Shown here in pieces: positions 1 through 10,225 of a DNA stretch of 64,000 bases. The DNA lies in the NCBI RefSeq assembly GCF_025837095.1, contig NZ_CP107551.1, forward strand, positions 3,280,668 through 3,344,667, written 5' to 3'. The notes beneath the pieces are model-generated. The model had not been told where the DNA came from, searched no databases, and saw nothing but the letters and a program-made list of their open reading frames with translations. How positions within the stretch are numbered: position 1 is the first letter of the stretch; the number at the start of each line of letters is the position of its first letter. The translations under genes and the position numbers were made by a program. Origin of the DNA: Rhodococcus sp. Z13 (GTDB taxonomy: Bacteria; Actinomycetota; Actinomycetes; Mycobacteriales; Mycobacteriaceae).

Positions 1-604
<604 letters not shown>

Positions 605-621
605 CTAGTGGATGGAGTGAT

Positions 622-650
622 GTCCCACCGGCCCGGTCGGGCCGGAGGAC
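622..650 (-). other. GC-rich intercistronic hairpin between rpsD and rpoA
   Basis: An 8-bp perfect stem (CCGGCCCG / CGGGCCGG) with a two-base loop, extended outward by GTCC/GGAC across a small bulge. It sits between the rpsD stop and the rpoA start. It has no following T-run, so it may be an RNA processing or stability element or a weak attenuator rather than a terminator. Confidence 0.35.
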
Positions 651-703
651 ACCGTGACACGAAGTCGTGCCCGATCCGGGCGGACCGGGACACGCGGTGT
701 GTC

Positions 704-1309
704 TTACTTCGAGTAGTACTCGACGATCAGCTGTTCCTGCAGCGGGATGTCGATCTGGGCGCGCTCGGGGAGCTGGTGGACCAGCACCCGCAGACGCGGA
801 CCGACGACCTGCAGCCAACCCGGAACCGGGCGCTCGCCCTGGGTCTCGCGGGCGACCTGGAAGGGCAGCGTGCTCAGCGACTTCTCGCGGACGTCGATGA
901 TGTCGTACTGCGAGACGCGGTAGCTGGGGATGTCGACCTTCTTGCCGTTGACCAGGAAGTGGCCGTGGCTCACCAGCTGGCGGGCCTGACGACGCGTGCG
1001 GGCGAGGCCCGCACGGTAGACGACGTTGTCCAGACGCGACTCGAGGATGGACAGCAGCACCTCACCGGTCTTGCCGGGGCGGCTGGCGGCTTCCTCGTAG
1101 TAACGACGGAACTGCTTCTCCATGACGCCGTAGGAGAAGCGGGCCTTCTGCTTCTCCTGCAGCTGGAGCAGGTACTCGCTCTCCTTGATCCGCGCGCGGC
1201 CGTGCTGGCCCGGCGGGTAGGGGCGACGCTCGAACGCCTGGTCGCCTCCGACGAGGTCGACACGGAGACGACGCGACTTACGGGTGACAGGACCGGTATA
1301 ACGAGCCAT
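704..1309 (-). CDS. rpsD: 30S ribosomal protein S4
   Basis: S4 is a primary 16S rRNA-binding protein that starts 30S assembly, and in many bacteria represses its own operon. The 201-residue product begins MARYTGPVTRKSRRLRVDL, the mycobacterial/rhodococcal form lacking the N-terminal zinc cysteines. The S4 RNA-binding domain covers roughly residues 90-155 (RLDNVVYRAGLARTRRQARQ, then VSHGHFLVNG). It ends EQLIVEYYSK as in actinobacterial homologues. ATG at 1309 is preceded by GGAAGG. It lies 24 bp downstream of rpsK in the alpha operon. Confidence 0.98.
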   Translation of the reverse strand: MARYTGPVTRKSRRLRVDLVGGDQAFERRPYPPGQHGRARIKESEYLLQLQEKQKARFSYGVMEKQFRRYYEEAASRPGKTGEVLLSILESRLDNVVYRAGLARTRRQARQLVSHGHFLVNGKKVDIPSYRVSQYDIIDVREKSLSTLPFQVARETQGERPVPGWLQVVGPRLRVLVHQLPERAQIDIPLQEQLIVEYYSK

Positions 1310-1333
1310 TCTTCTTTACCTTCCTTTCCCGTA

Positions 1334-1747
1334 TTAGACGCGACGCCGCTTGGGCGGACGGCAGCCGTTGTGCGGCTGCGGGGTGACATCGGAGATGGTG
1401 CCGACCTCGAGGCCAGCGGCCTGGAGGGAACGGATCGCCGTCTCGCGGCCCGAGCCCGGGCCCTTGACGAAGACGTCGACCTTCTTGACACCGTGCTCCT
1501 GCGCCTTGCGGGCGGCGTTCTCGGCGGCGAGCTGCGCGGCGAACGGGGTCGACTTGCGCGAACCCTTGAAGCCGACGTGGCCGGAGGACGCCCAGGAGAT
1601 CACGTTGCCCTGCGGGTCCGTGATGGACACGATGGTGTTGTTGAACGTGCTCTTGATGTGAGCGGCACCGTGCGGAACGTTCTTCTTGTCCCTGCGCCGT
1701 GCCTTCTGGGTCTTCTTGGGACCGGTGCTGCGTGACTTGGGAGGCAT
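1334..1747 (-). CDS. rpsK: 30S ribosomal protein S11
   Basis: S11 lies on the 30S platform near the mRNA exit (E site). The 137-residue protein has the family signature region [20 protein letters not shown] followed by the conserved [17 protein letters not shown]-terminus, and a lysine/arginine-rich N-terminal tail of about 25 residues. Its ATG overlaps the TAA stop of rpsM (TAATG), indicating translational coupling. Length and ending are typical for the family. Confidence 0.98.
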   Translation of the reverse strand: MPPKSRSTGPKKTQKARRRDKKNVPHGAAHIKSTFNNTIVSITDPQGNVISWASSGHVGFKGSRKSTPFAAQLAAENAARKAQEHGVKKVDVFVKGPGSGRETAIRSLQAAGLEVGTISDVTPQPHNGCRPPKRRRV

Positions 1748-2115
1748 TACTTCTTCTTTCCTGCGACGGTGCGCTTCGGACCCTTGCGGGTGCGGGCGTT
1801 GGTCTTGGTGCGCTGACCACGCACGGGCAGACCACGACGGTGTCGCAGGCCCTGGTAGCAGCCGATCTCGATCTTGCGACGGATGTCCGCCTGGACCTCG
1901 CGACGGAGGTCACCCTCGACCTTGTAGCTCTCCTCGATGTACTCGCGGAGCTTGGCGAGATCCTCGTCCGTCAGATCCTTGCTGCGCAGGTCCGGGCTGA
2001 CGCCGGTGGCCTCGAGGATCTCCTTGGAACGGGTACGGCCGATGCCGTAGATGTAGGTGAGTGCGATCTCCATCCGCTTTTCGCGGGGGAGATCAACACC
2101 TGCGAGACGTGCCAT
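1747..2115 (-). CDS. rpsM: 30S ribosomal protein S13
   Basis: S13 sits in the 30S head and contacts the 50S subunit and P-site tRNA. The 122-residue product starts [19 protein letters not shown], carries the helix-two-turn-helix region ([16 protein letters not shown]) near residues 23-38, and ends with the basic tRNA-contacting tail containing [14 protein letters not shown]. It overlaps rpsK by one base at its stop. The 208-bp gap upstream to rpmJ holds only short inverted repeats that I cannot assign. Confidence 0.98.
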   Translation of the reverse strand: MARLAGVDLPREKRMEIALTYIYGIGRTRSKEILEATGVSPDLRSKDLTDEDLAKLREYIEESYKVEGDLRREVQADIRRKIEIGCYQGLRHRRGLPVRGQRTKTNARTRKGPKRTVAGKKK

Positions 2116-2323
2116 GTGGCATTCCTATCGGTGTGCGGAGGTCTTCTCCCAGCCCGTCCCCTGCGTCGAAGAACTGTGTAGTCGATTAACACAGTGGGGC
2201 CCCGGCCTCCGTACCGGGGGTTGATCGCGCAGCTCCTCGACGGATCGAGGATCGTAACCGCGCGACTGGTGCTGGAAGGTCTTCTTGCTTGTTGCCAAGC
2301 AGATCTTCGAGACGAAGGTCGAT

Positions 2324-2437
2324 CTAGCCCTGACGCTGCTTGTGACGCAGGTTCTCGCAGATCACCATGACCCGACCGTTACGGCGGATCACCTTGCACT
2401 TCTCGCAGATCTTCTTGACGCTAGGCTGAACCTTCAC
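2324..2437 (-). CDS. rpmJ: 50S ribosomal protein L36 (zinc-binding form)
   Basis: A 37-residue protein starting at a GTG codon: [20 protein letters not shown] and ending LRHKQRQG. Three cysteines and one histidine (C11, C14, C27, H32) form the zinc ribbon of the C+ type L36. The ribosome site GGAGA lies about 8 bases before the GTG. It sits between infA and rpsM, the universal position for rpmJ. Confidence 0.96.
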   Translation of the reverse strand: MKVQPSVKKICEKCKVIRRNGRVMVICENLRHKQRQG

Positions 2438-2529
2438 GTAAGTCCGATCTCCTGTATGTGCGCCGCCGGACACGGCGAAGCCGGCCCGGCGACATGGTTC
2501 CCCCCGGACCGTGTGGCCGGGGAAGTCTG

Positions 2530-2751
2530 TTACTTGTAGCGGTAGACGATGCGCCCACGCGTGAGGTCGTAGGGAGACAGCTCCACGACGACGCGGTCCT
2601 CGGGAAGGATACGAATGTAGTGCTGACGCATCTTGCCGCTGATGTGGGCGAGAACCTTGTGCCCGTTCTCCAGCTCGATGCGGAACATCGCATTGGGCAG
2701 GGGTTCGATGACCCGGCCCTCGACCTCGATTGCCCCGTCCTTCTTAGCCAT
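2530..2751 (-). CDS. infA: Translation initiation factor IF-1
   Basis: IF-1 binds the 30S A site during initiation. The 73-residue single OB-fold protein starts [20 protein letters not shown] and ends [10 protein letters not shown], the standard bacterial length and ends. ATG at 2751 is preceded by the GGAGGA stretch of the sequence just upstream. It is the first gene of the infA-rpmJ-rpsM-rpsK-rpsD-rpoA unit; the divergent dtd gene lies upstream, so the 219-bp gap 2752-2970 must hold the operon promoter. Confidence 0.98.
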   Translation of the reverse strand: MAKKDGAIEVEGRVIEPLPNAMFRIELENGHKVLAHISGKMRQHYIRILPEDRVVVELSPYDLTRGRIVYRYK

Positions 2752-2894
2752 ATCCTCCGCGATCCGTTGTTCGGCGTTGTGGTTGCATCGGCATCCGTTA
2801 CCGTGACGCTCGGCAACTCCGGGACCGGAACGAATCGACATTCGACACGAACTCGACGCGGAACCGATCGGAGCGCAGCGCGCACCACCGATCA

Positions 2895-2924
2895 ATGGTA
2901 CGGGAAGTTGGCCGTCCAGGACAA
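2895..2924 (-). promoter_or_regulatory. Candidate promoter of the infA-rpoA operon
   Basis: On the minus strand a -35-like TTGTCC (2919-2924) and a -10-like TACCAT (2895-2900, fits TAnnnT) are separated by 18 bp, inside the divergent infA/dtd gap. This would give an untranslated leader of about 135 bases before infA. Based only on hexamer match and position. Confidence 0.45.
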
Positions 2925-2970
2925 ATGAGCTCGGGCACACCAGTGCCGACGACCAGGAGGAGGACCCTAC

Positions 2971-3408
2971 GTGCGGGCGCTGATCCAGCGGGTGACCACG
3001 GCGGCAGTGGCGGTGGACGGCACGGAGGTGGCCCGCATCACGCCACCCGAGGGCGGCCACGGTCTGCTCGTGCTCGTCGGTGTCACCCACGACGACGACG
3101 CCGAGAAGGCGGCGACGCTCGCCCGGAAGGTGTGGACGATGCGGATCCTCGCCGACGAACGGTCGGCCTCCGATGTGGACGCCCCGATCCTGGTCGTCAG
3201 CCAGTTCACCCTCATGGGTGACGCCCGGAAGAGCAGGCGGCCGTCGTGGTCGGCGGCAGCGCCGCGGCCGGTGGCCGAACCTCTCGTCGACGAGTTCGCG
3301 GACGCCCTGCGCCGGCTCGGCGCGAAGGTGGAGACCGGCCGGTTCGGTGCCCACATGGAGGTGAGCCTCGTCAACGACGGGCCGGTGACGCTCCTGTTGG
3401 ACGTGTGA
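2971..3408 (+). CDS. dtd: D-aminoacyl-tRNA deacylase
   Basis: Dtd hydrolyses D-amino acids (and glycine mischarged on tRNA-Ala) from tRNAs, protecting translation from wrong-handed residues. The 145-residue protein starts at GTG ([20 protein letters not shown]) after a strong AGGAGGAGG ribosome site. It carries the family motifs SQFTLMGD (about residues 79-86) and NDGPVT (about 135-140), which form the chiral-proofreading active site. It is the only plus-strand gene within the ribosomal super-operon, divergent from infA and convergent with map (27 bp between stops, no hairpin). Confidence 0.95.
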   Translation: MRALIQRVTTAAVAVDGTEVARITPPEGGHGLLVLVGVTHDDDAEKAATLARKVWTMRILADERSASDVDAPILVVSQFTLMGDARKSRRPSWSAAAPRPVAEPLVDEFADALRRLGAKVETGRFGAHMEVSLVNDGPVTLLLDV

Positions 3409-3435
3409 CCCTGCCGGTCGTGTGACGCCGGACCG

Positions 3436-4233
3436 TCAGGCGGGGCGCGTCGTGAGGATGCGCGGGCCGTCCTCGGTGACCGCGACCGTGTGCTCCCAAT
3501 GCGCGGCGCGGCTGCCGTCGAGGGTCACCACGGTCCACTCGTCGTCGAGGACCTCGGTCTCGTAGGTGCCGAGCGTGAGCATCGGCTCCACCGCGAGCAC
3601 CGAACCGACGACGAGCTTCGGTCCCTTGCCCGGCTTGCCCTCGTTGGGCAGGAACGGGTCCATGTGCATCTCACGGCCGATGCCGTGCCCGCCGTAGCCG
3701 TCCACGATGCCGTAGGACCGGCCGTGCAGCTTCTCGGCGGCGCGGGTGCCCTTCTCGATGGCGTGCGAGACGTCGGTGAGCCGGTTGCCCGGCAGCATCG
3801 CGGCGATGCCCGCCTCGAGGGACAGCCGGGTGGCCTCGCTCAGATCCTGGTCGGCCTGCGTCAGCTCCCCCACCCCGAAGGTCCACGCGGAGTCGCCGTG
3901 CCAGCCGTCGAGGATCGCACCGCAGTCGATCGACACGAGGTCGCCCTCGGCGAGGACGACCGAGGACGACGGGATCCCGTGGACGACCACCTCGTTGACC
4001 GACGAGCAGATCGACCCCGGGAATCCGTGGTAGCCCAGGAAGGACGGAACGGCCCCCGCGTCGCGGATGACCGCTTCCGCCACCTGGTCGAGTTCCAGGG
4101 TGCTCACGCCCGGCTTCGCCGCCTCCCGCACCGCGACGAGTGCGGCGCCGACCACGGCACCGGCCGCGGCCATGGCGTCGAGTTCACCCGAGGTGCGGAA
4201 AGGAACCACTGAGCGCTTGCGCCCGAAACCCAT
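3436..4233 (-). CDS. map: Methionine aminopeptidase, type I
   Basis: Removes the initiator methionine from nascent proteins. The 265-residue protein shows the pita-bread-fold metal ligands in order: two aspartates in [17 protein letters not shown], a histidine in GHGIGREMH, and glutamates in AVEPML and HWEHTVAV. It lacks the zinc-finger N-terminal extension found in some actinobacterial paralogues (short MetAP). It follows adk by 14 bp and is last in the secY-adk-map unit. Confidence 0.97.
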   Translation of the reverse strand: MGFGRKRSVVPFRTSGELDAMAAAGAVVGAALVAVREAAKPGVSTLELDQVAEAVIRDAGAVPSFLGYHGFPGSICSSVNEVVVHGIPSSSVVLAEGDLVSIDCGAILDGWHGDSAWTFGVGELTQADQDLSEATRLSLEAGIAAMLPGNRLTDVSHAIEKGTRAAEKLHGRSYGIVDGYGGHGIGREMHMDPFLPNEGKPGKGPKLVVGSVLAVEPMLTLGTYETEVLDDEWTVVTLDGSRAAHWEHTVAVTEDGPRILTTRPA

Positions 4234-4247
4234 GTCGAACTACCCGT

Positions 4248-4793
4248 CTACTTTCCGAGCGCGGTGAGCGCCCGTGCGTTGATCTCCTCGACCTCACCGA
4301 CCGCGTCGACCGTGATGATCGAGTCGGAGTAGTAGTCGAGCAGCGGAGCCGTCTCCTCACGGTAGACCCGGAGGCGGTTGCGGATCACGTCCTCGGTGTC
4401 GTCGGCGCGACCGCGGGCGAGCATGCGCTCGACGACCACGTCCTCGTCGACGACGAAGGACAGCACGCCGTCGAGTTCGACGCCGAGGTTCTTCAGGATG
4501 TTCTCGAGCTCCTTGGCCTGCTCGACGCTGCGCGGGAAGCCGTCGAGGAGGAAGCCGTTCGCGGCGTCCGGCTCGGCGAGGCGCTCGCGCACCATGTTGT
4601 TGGTGATCTCCGCCGGGACGAGTTCGCCGGCGTCGATGTACTTCTTCGCCTCGATGCCGAGCGGGGTGCCCTGGCCGATGTTGGCGCGGAACAGGTCGCC
4701 CGTCGAGATGGCGGGGACGCCGAGCTTCTCGGACAGGATGGCGGCCTGCGTGCCCTTGCCGGCACCGGGAGGACCGAGCAGTACAAGTCTCAC
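4248..4793 (-). CDS. adk: Adenylate kinase (short-LID form)
   Basis: Interconverts AMP + ATP and 2 ADP in the cytosol. The 181-residue protein begins (GTG) [20 protein letters not shown] with the P-loop at about residues 7-15, has the DGFPRS motif of the AMP site, and a short LID ([15 protein letters not shown]) typical of the short bacterial form. The GTG start overlaps the secY stop as GTGA, so it is translationally coupled. I chose GTG because no ATG precedes the P-loop in this frame without running deep into secY. Confidence 0.97.
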   Translation of the reverse strand: MRLVLLGPPGAGKGTQAAILSEKLGVPAISTGDLFRANIGQGTPLGIEAKKYIDAGELVPAEITNNMVRERLAEPDAANGFLLDGFPRSVEQAKELENILKNLGVELDGVLSFVVDEDVVVERMLARGRADDTEDVIRNRLRVYREETAPLLDYYSDSIITVDAVGEVEEINARALTALGK

Positions 4794-6103
4794 TTGAGGA
4801 ACCCTTCGTAGTTGCGCTGCATCAGTTGACTTTCGATCTGCTTGACAGTGTCCAGCGCGACACTGACCAGAATGAGCACCGCTGCGCCACCGAAGATGCT
4901 CGAGGCGGTTTGGCCACCGGACAGGAAGAAGTTCGGCAGCGTCGCGATGAGACCGAGGTAGATCGAGCCCGGAACCGTGATGCGGTTGAGCACGAAGCTG
5001 AGGTATTCGGCCGTGGGCCGGCCCGGGCGGATGCCCGGGATGAAGCCACCGTACTTCTTCATTTCGTCCGCGCGTTCCTCCGGATTGAAGGTGATGGCGA
5101 CGTAGAAGAACACGAAGAAGACGATCAGACCGAAGTAGATCGCAATGTAGACCGGATTGCTCGGGTTGACCAGATATTCGTTGATGAACCGCTGCCACCA
5201 GCTCGGGTCGGGATTGGTGGTGGCCCCGGTGAGCTGCGCGATCAGGTTGGGCAGGTACAGCAACGAGGACGCGAAGATGACCGGGATGATGCCCGCCTGG
5301 TTCACCTTCAGCGGCAGGTAGGTCGAGGAGCCGCCGTACATGCGGCGTCCGACCATGCGCTTGGCGTACTGCACCGGGATACGGCGCTGACCCTGTTCGA
5401 TGAACACCACACCCGTGATGAGGACGAGCAGCGCCGCGCACACGACCGTGAAGACCAGGCCGCCGCGGGACTCGAGGATCATCCGTCCCTCGGTCGGCAG
5501 TGCGGCCGCGATACCCGAGAAGATCAACAGCGACATGCCGTTGCCGATGCCGCGCTCGGTGATGAGTTCACCGAACCACATCACGACGGCCGCACCGGCG
5601 GTCATCACGAGCACCATCACGACCATGCCGAAGATGCTGTCGTCGGCGAGGATCGGCTCCGAGCAGCCCTGCAGCAGCTGTCCTCGCGCGGCGAGGGCGA
5701 CGATTCCGGTGGCCTGCAGGATCGCCAGGGCGACGGCGAGATAGCGCGTGTACTGCGTCATCTTCGCCTGGCCGGACTGGCCTTCCTTGCGGAGTTCCTC
5801 GAAGCGGGGGATGACCACGGTGAGCAGCTGGATGATGATGCTCGCGGTGATGAAGGGCATGATGCCGATCGCGAAGACCGACAGCTGGAGCAGTGCCCCA
5901 CCCGAGAACAGGTTGATCAGCGAGTAGATCCCGGCCTGCTCGCCGCCGGCGAGCTGATCCACACAGGCCTGGACGTTCCCGTAGTCGACGCCCGGGGACG
6001 GCACGGTCGCACCGAGTCGGTACAACGCGATGAGCCCGAGGGCAATGAGAATCTTCCGCCTCAGGTCCGGTGTCCTGAGGGCCGAGACGAAGGCGGAAAG
6101 CAA
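4790..6103 (-). CDS. secY: Protein translocase subunit SecY
   Basis: Central pore of the SecYEG translocon in the cytoplasmic membrane. From a TTG at 6103 the product is 437 residues starting [19 protein letters not shown], matching actinobacterial SecY; CAGGAGGATC lies just upstream. A longer ATG start at 6166 would add a Pro/Gly-rich tail not seen in the family. Hydrophobic segments consistent with ten membrane helices are visible, with the plug region ([20 protein letters not shown]) and cytosolic loops. It starts a new transcription unit (secY-adk-map) after a hairpin downstream of rplO. Confidence 0.96.
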   Translation of the reverse strand: MLSAFVSALRTPDLRRKILIALGLIALYRLGATVPSPGVDYGNVQACVDQLAGGEQAGIYSLINLFSGGALLQLSVFAIGIMPFITASIIIQLLTVVIPRFEELRKEGQSGQAKMTQYTRYLAVALAILQATGIVALAARGQLLQGCSEPILADDSIFGMVVMVLVMTAGAAVVMWFGELITERGIGNGMSLLIFSGIAAALPTEGRMILESRGGLVFTVVCAALLVLITGVVFIEQGQRRIPVQYAKRMVGRRMYGGSSTYLPLKVNQAGIIPVIFASSLLYLPNLIAQLTGATTNPDPSWWQRFINEYLVNPSNPVYIAIYFGLIVFFVFFYVAITFNPEERADEMKKYGGFIPGIRPGRPTAEYLSFVLNRITVPGSIYLGLIATLPNFFLSGGQTASSIFGGAAVLILVSVALDTVKQIESQLMQRNYEGFLK

Positions 6104-6211
6104 AGATCCTCCTGGCGGGCCGGTCGGGGACGACGGATCGAGAAGGACCCGTCGGACGGTAGACAACTCTGAAACTCTAACAGTGGCGTCTCGTCACAGG
6201 GCTACGCCGGT

Positions 6212-6240
6212 AGCGTATTCCACCACTCGGAGTACGCGAA
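6212..6240 (-). promoter_or_regulatory. Candidate secY promoter
   Basis: Minus-strand -35-like TTCGCG (6235-6240) and -10-like TACGCT (6212-6217) spaced by 17 bp, about 100 bases before the secY TTG. The -35 overlaps the foot of the rplO terminator hairpin. Weak match; offered because a new transcript is expected here. Confidence 0.28.
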
Positions 6241-6276
6241 CGGCCGCGGTGCAAGGAAATGCACCGCGGCCGTTCG
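6237..6276 (-). terminator. 17-bp perfect hairpin downstream of rplO
   Basis: Perfect inverted repeat, arms 6237-6253 and 6260-6276 (CGAACGGCCGCGGTGCA and its complement), loop AGGAAA. It starts 30 bp after the rplO stop. No T-run follows, as is common for GC-rich actinobacterial terminators. It separates the spc unit from secY-adk-map. Confidence 0.75.
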
Positions 6277-6306
6277 TCAGCCGTGATTCACACGCTGGGG
6301 ACCAGG

Positions 6307-6750
6307 TCAGGCCTGGACCGTCGCGGTGCCACCGGCTGCAGCGATCTTCTCCTGAGCGGAGGCCGAGAACTTGTCGGCGGTGACCTGAACGGCCACCGTC
6401 AGCTCGCCCTCACCGAGGACCTTGACGAGCTGGTTCTTGCGAACCAGGCCCTTCGCCACGAGGTCCGCGACACCGATCTGGCCGCCCTCGGGGAACGCGC
6501 GAGCGATGTCCCCGACGTTGACGATCTGGTACTCGGTGCGGAATGCGTTCTTGAAGCCCTTGAGCTTCGGCAGACGCATGTGCAGGGGCATCTGGCCACC
6601 CTCGAAGGCCGCCGACACGTTCTTGCGTGCCTTGGTGCCCTTCGTACCGCGGCCGGCGGTCTTGCCCTTGGAGCCCTCACCGCGGCCGACACGGGTCTTG
6701 TCCGTCTTGGCACCCGGAGCGGGGCGCAGGTGATGCAGCTTGATGGTCAT
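6307..6750 (-). CDS. rplO: 50S ribosomal protein L15
   Basis: L15 is a late-assembly protein of the large subunit, contacting 23S rRNA. The 147-residue product starts [20 protein letters not shown] and has the glycine/lysine-rich N-terminal extension [20 protein letters not shown] typical of the family, with a globular C-terminal half. It is last in the rplN-rplO unit, 2 bp after rpmD, and is followed by a strong hairpin. Confidence 0.97.
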   Translation of the reverse strand: MTIKLHHLRPAPGAKTDKTRVGRGEGSKGKTAGRGTKGTKARKNVSAAFEGGQMPLHMRLPKLKGFKNAFRTEYQIVNVGDIARAFPEGGQIGVADLVAKGLVRKNQLVKVLGEGELTVAVQVTADKFSASAQEKIAAAGGTATVQA

Positions 6751-6752
6751 TT

Positions 6753-6932
6753 TCAGACCTCCTCAACGGTCACGAGGTGACGCACCACGTTGATCAAGCC
6801 GCGGTTCTGCGCATTGTCCTCACGGACGACGGACTGGCGGATCTTCCGCAGGCCGAGGGTGCGCAGGCTGTCCCGCTGATTCGACTTGGCGCCGATGGTG
6901 CTCTTGATCTGGGTGATCTTCAGCTCTGCCAT
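6753..6932 (-). CDS. rpmD: 50S ribosomal protein L30
   Basis: Small large-subunit protein of 59 residues: [20 protein letters not shown], then the L30 core [17 protein letters not shown] and a [10 protein letters not shown] end. The start ATG overlaps the TAA of rpsE (TAATG). Located between rpsE and rplO, as in all spc operons. Confidence 0.97.
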   Translation of the reverse strand: MAELKITQIKSTIGAKSNQRDSLRTLGLRKIRQSVVREDNAQNRGLINVVRHLVTVEEV

Positions 6933-7579
6933 TACTTCACGCTCCCAGCAGCCTGTGCACGGGCGCGAAGCATGCCGGCGGGAGCAACGTCCTCGAGGGC
7001 GAGGCCACGGCGAGCCGCGACCTCTTCCGGACGCTGCAGACCCTTGAGAGCCGCAACCGTCGCGTGCACCACATTGATGGCGTTGTCGGAGCCGAGCGAC
7101 TTCGACAGGATGTCGGAAACGCCCGCGCACTCCAGCACGGCGCGCACGGCGCCACCGGCGATCACACCGGTACCGGGGGAAGCCGGACGCAGCAGGACGA
7201 CGCCGGCTGCAGCCTCACCCTGGACGGGGTGGGTGATGGTTCCGCCGATGAGCGGAACGCGGAAGAAGTTCTTGCGAGCTTCCTCGACACCCTTCTGGAT
7301 GGCCGCGGGAACTTCCTTGGCCTTGCCGTAGCCGACACCGACCAGGCCGTTGCCGTCGCCCACGATCACCAGAGCGGTGAAGCTGAAGCGACGACCGCCC
7401 TTGACGACCTTCGACACACGGTTGATCGAGACGACACGCTCGATGTAGTTCGACTTCTCGGCAGCGTTGCCGCCGCGCGAGTCGCGGTCGCGGCGGTCGC
7501 GGCCGCCGCGGTTGTCACCGCTGTTGGGGTTCTGTCCGGCGGGGCCGTTTCCGCCGTCACGCCGCTGACGTCCCGGCAT
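6932..7579 (-). CDS. rpsE: 30S ribosomal protein S5
   Basis: S5 lies at the mRNA entry side of the 30S subunit and affects decoding fidelity. The 215-residue protein has an unusually Gly/Asn/Arg-rich disordered N-terminal extension of about 40 residues, then the double-stranded-RNA-binding-like S5 domain ([31 protein letters not shown]) and the C-terminal domain ([17 protein letters not shown]). Similar extensions occur in mycobacterial S5. It overlaps rpmD by one base. Confidence 0.97.
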   Translation of the reverse strand: MPGRQRRDGGNGPAGQNPNSGDNRGGRDRRDRDSRGGNAAEKSNYIERVVSINRVSKVVKGGRRFSFTALVIVGDGNGLVGVGYGKAKEVPAAIQKGVEEARKNFFRVPLIGGTITHPVQGEAAAGVVLLRPASPGTGVIAGGAVRAVLECAGVSDILSKSLGSDNAINVVHATVAALKGLQRPEEVAARRGLALEDVAPAGMLRARAQAAGSVK

Positions 7580-7610
7580 CAGGCGTTCCTTCCGTTCGAG
7601 AAAATGGTCA

Positions 7611-8018
7611 TCAGAACTTCAACCCGCTTTCGCGCGCCGCGTCCGCGAGGGCCGCGATGCGTCCGCTGTAGGTGTGGCCACCGCGGTCGAAGACCACGGC
7701 CTCCACGCCGGCAGCCTTGGCACGCTCGGCGATCAGCTGACCGACCTTGGTGCTGCGGGCCTTCTTGTCGCCCTCGAGCGCACGCACATCGGGCTCCATG
7801 GAGGAGGCCGCGGCGATGGTGGTGCCCGTCAGGTCGTTGACCAGCTGGACGTGCACGTGGCGCGACGACCGGTTGACGACGAGGCGGGGACGCTCGGGGG
7901 TGCCGGAGATCTTCTTGCGGAGGCGGAAGTGACGACGCGTCTTCGAAAGGCGACGCGTGGTGGAGACGTCCTTGCCACGCGGGATCCGCTTGGCCTTCTG
8001 GTTCTCGGTCTGGCTCAT
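7611..8018 (-). CDS. rplR: 50S ribosomal protein L18
   Basis: L18 binds 5S rRNA together with L5 and L25 in the central protuberance. From ATG at 8018 the product is 135 residues ([15 protein letters not shown]), with the conserved core [20 protein letters not shown] and [24 protein letters not shown] at 8024 that overlaps the rplF stop (GTGA) would add two residues and is an equally possible coupled start. Confidence 0.95.
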   Translation of the reverse strand: MSQTENQKAKRIPRGKDVSTTRRLSKTRRHFRLRKKISGTPERPRLVVNRSSRHVHVQLVNDLTGTTIAAASSMEPDVRALEGDKKARSTKVGQLIAERAKAAGVEAVVFDRGGHTYSGRIAALADAARESGLKF

Positions 8019-8020
8019 GA

Positions 8021-8560
8021 TCACTTACCCGTCTTTCCGACCTTGCGACGGACCTGTTCACCCTCGTAGCGGATGCCCTTGCCCTTGTACGGGTCGGACT
8101 TGCGCAGCCGGCGGATGTTGGCCGCGATCTGGCCGACCTTCTGCTTGTCGATGCCCGAGATCGAGAAGCGCGTGGGGTTCTCGACGGCGAACGTGATGCC
8201 CTCGGGGGCCTCGATCAGCACGGGGTGGCTGTAGCCGAGCGAGAACTCGAGGTCCTTGCCCTTCAGGGCCACGCGGTAGCCGACGCCGTGGATCTCCATC
8301 TTGGTGGTGTAACCCTCGGTCACACCGATGATGAGGTTCTGGATGAGGGTCCGGGACAGGCCGTGCAGGGCACGGCTGCGACGCTCGTCGTTGGGACGCG
8401 TGACGTTGATGGAGCCGTCCTCGCCCTTGGCGACGGCGATCGGCTCGGCAACGGTCAGCGACAGGTTGCCCTTCGGGCCCTTGACGGCGACGTCCTGGCC
8501 GTCGATGTTCACCTCGACACCCGAGGGAACTGCAACGGGGAGTTTTCCGATTCGCGACAT
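8021..8560 (-). CDS. rplF: 50S ribosomal protein L6
   Basis: L6 sits near the factor-binding site of the large subunit. The 179-residue protein begins [20 protein letters not shown], has two similar alpha/beta domains, and ends with the signature region [20 protein letters not shown]. It lies 16 bp after rpsH. Earlier in-frame starts would extend into rpsH and are not used in the family. Confidence 0.97.
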   Translation of the reverse strand: MSRIGKLPVAVPSGVEVNIDGQDVAVKGPKGNLSLTVAEPIAVAKGEDGSINVTRPNDERRSRALHGLSRTLIQNLIIGVTEGYTTKMEIHGVGYRVALKGKDLEFSLGYSHPVLIEAPEGITFAVENPTRFSISGIDKQKVGQIAANIRRLRKSDPYKGKGIRYEGEQVRRKVGKTGK

Positions 8561-8576
8561 TAGTGGTGGCCTCCCT

Positions 8577-8975
8577 TTACCAGACGTAGGCGAGGACTTC
8601 CCCGCCCACTCCCTGCTTGGCCGCCTGGCGATCGGTGAGCAGGCCGGAGGACGTGGAGATGATCGCCACGCCGAGGCCGCCCAGGACCTTGGGCAGGTTG
8701 GTGGATTTCGCGTACACGCGCAGGCCGGGCTTCGACACGCGGCGCACACCGGCGAGGCTGCGCTCACGGGACGGTCCGTACTTGAGGTTGACGACGAGGG
8801 TCTTGCCCACCTCGGCATCCTCGACACGGTAATCGGCGATGTAGCCCTCGCGCTTGAGGATCTCGGCGATGTTCACCTTGATCTTCGACGACGGGAGCGT
8901 CACCTCGTCGTGGTACGCCGTGTTGGCGTTACGCAGACGCGTCAAGAAGTCTGCGATGGGGTCGGTCATGGTCAT
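8577..8975 (-). CDS. rpsH: 30S ribosomal protein S8
   Basis: S8 binds the central domain of 16S rRNA and in some bacteria represses the spc operon. The 132-residue protein starts [20 protein letters not shown] at 8975 and has the conserved end [20 protein letters not shown] followed by [12 protein letters not shown] and [10 protein letters not shown] longer in-frame start at 9011 would add residues not found in S8 proteins. Confidence 0.97.
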   Translation of the reverse strand: MTMTDPIADFLTRLRNANTAYHDEVTLPSSKIKVNIAEILKREGYIADYRVEDAEVGKTLVVNLKYGPSRERSLAGVRRVSKPGLRVYAKSTNLPKVLGGLGVAIISTSSGLLTDRQAAKQGVGGEVLAYVW

Positions 8976-9107
8976 GGCTGACCTGTACACCTTTCTCGAT
9001 GCGGTTCCCATGCAACACCGGGGACTCCCCGGCCGTGGGCCTACAACGAAACTCGGTTTCGATAGCGGATCCGCCCGCCGGACGGCAGCGGATCCATGAC
9101 AGCGTGG

Positions 9108-9143
9108 CGGTGGGCGGAGACCCCGAGGATCGTCCGCCCACCG
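9108..9143 (-). other. Hairpin between rpsN and rpsH
   Basis: An 11-bp perfect inverted repeat (CGGTGGGCGGA at 9108-9118, complement at 9133-9143) with a 14-base loop begins 6 bp downstream of the rpsN stop, in the longest gap (174 bp) inside the spc unit. It could be a partial terminator or an RNA-processing site that sets stoichiometry. No T-run. Confidence 0.4.
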
Positions 9144-9149
9144 ATCACG

Positions 9150-9335
9150 TCACCAGGAGCTCTTGTGAACTCCCGGAAGCTCTCCGCGGTGTGCCATCTC
9201 GCGCAGACAGATGCGGCAGAGACCGAACTTGCGGAACACCGAGTGCGGGCGGCCGCAGCGCTGGCAGCGGGTGTAGGCGCGCACCGCGAACTTCGGCTTC
9301 TTGTTGGCCTTGTTGACCAGTGCCTTCTTAGCCAT
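9150..9335 (-). CDS. rpsN: 30S ribosomal protein S14, type Z (zinc form)
   Basis: The 61-residue short S14 with the zinc motif C24-x2-C27 and C40-x2-C43 ([20 protein letters not shown]), located in the 30S head. Actinobacteria often keep a second, zinc-free S14 elsewhere for zinc starvation. It follows rplE by 4 bp and precedes rpsH after a 174-bp gap with a hairpin. Confidence 0.98.
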   Translation of the reverse strand: MAKKALVNKANKKPKFAVRAYTRCQRCGRPHSVFRKFGLCRICLREMAHRGELPGVHKSSW

Positions 9336-9339
9336 GGGC

Positions 9340-9906
9340 TCAGTTCTCCTTGAACGGGAAGCCGAGGTGCTTCAGCAGGGCACGGCCTTCTTCGTTGTTG
9401 GTAGCGGTGGTCACGACAGTGATGTCCATGCCGCGCGGGCGGTCGATCTTGTCCACGTCGATCTCGTGGAACATCGACTGCTCGTTCAGGCCGAACGTGT
9501 AGTTGCCGTTGCCGTCGAACTGGTTGCCGTTCAGGCCACGGAAGTCCCGGATACGGGGCAGAGCGATGGACACGAGACGGTCCAGGAACTCCCACATGCG
9601 GTCGCCGCGCAGCGTGACGCGCGCACCGATCGGCATGCCCTCACGCAGCTTGAACTGCGCGATGGACTTGCGGGCCTTGCGGATCTCGGGCTTCTGGCCG
9701 GTGATCAGCGCGAGGTCGTTGACAGCCCCGTTGATCAGCTTCGCGTCGCGGGCGGCGTCGCCGACACCCATGTTGACGACGACCTTCACGACGCCCGGGA
9801 TCTGCATGACGTTCGCGTAGTCGAACTCCGCGTTCAGCGCGTCGCGGATCTCCTCGCGGTACCGCACCTTGAGGCGCGGCTGGGTCTTGGTTTCGGTGCT
9901 GGTCAT
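9340..9906 (-). CDS. rplE: 50S ribosomal protein L5
   Basis: L5 binds 5S rRNA and forms an inter-subunit bridge. The product from ATG at 9906 is 188 residues: [20 protein letters not shown], with the family signature [20 protein letters not shown] and a C-terminal IDVVTT-like strand ([20 protein letters not shown]). Longer in-frame starts overlap rplX and are not conserved. It begins 1 bp after the rplX stop. Confidence 0.97.
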   Translation of the reverse strand: MTSTETKTQPRLKVRYREEIRDALNAEFDYANVMQIPGVVKVVVNMGVGDAARDAKLINGAVNDLALITGQKPEIRKARKSIAQFKLREGMPIGARVTLRGDRMWEFLDRLVSIALPRIRDFRGLNGNQFDGNGNYTFGLNEQSMFHEIDVDKIDRPRGMDITVVTTATNNEEGRALLKHLGFPFKEN

Positions 9907-9907
9907 G

Positions 9908-10225
9908 TCAGATGTCCTTCCCGTTCTTCCGGGAAATCCGAACGCGCTTGCCGGTCTCCTCGTCGACGCGGTAGCCCACGCGGGTGGGGTTCCCGTCCGA
10001 GTCGATGACGGCGACGTTGGAAACGTGGATCGGGGCCTCCTGCGTGACGATGCCCCCGGAAGAGGCACCACGCTCGTTGGCCGAGACCGCGGTGTGCTTC
10101 TTGATTCGGTTCACGCCCTCGACGAGGACACGGTTCTCCTTCGGGTAGGCCGCGATGACCTTACCCTTGGCGCCCTTGTCCTTGCCCGAGATGACGAGCA
10201 CGGTGTCACCCTTGTGCACCTTCAT
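9908..10225 (-). CDS. rplX: 50S ribosomal protein L24
   Basis: L24 is an assembly-initiator protein of the large subunit near the exit tunnel. From ATG at 10225 the product is 105 residues, [20 protein letters not shown], containing the KOW motif. The ATG overlaps the rplN TGA stop (TGATG). A GTG three bases upstream is also possible. Confidence 0.97.
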   Translation of the reverse strand: MKVHKGDTVLVISGKDKGAKGKVIAAYPKENRVLVEGVNRIKKHTAVSANERGASSGGIVTQEAPIHVSNVAVIDSDGNPTRVGYRVDEETGKRVRISRKNGKDI

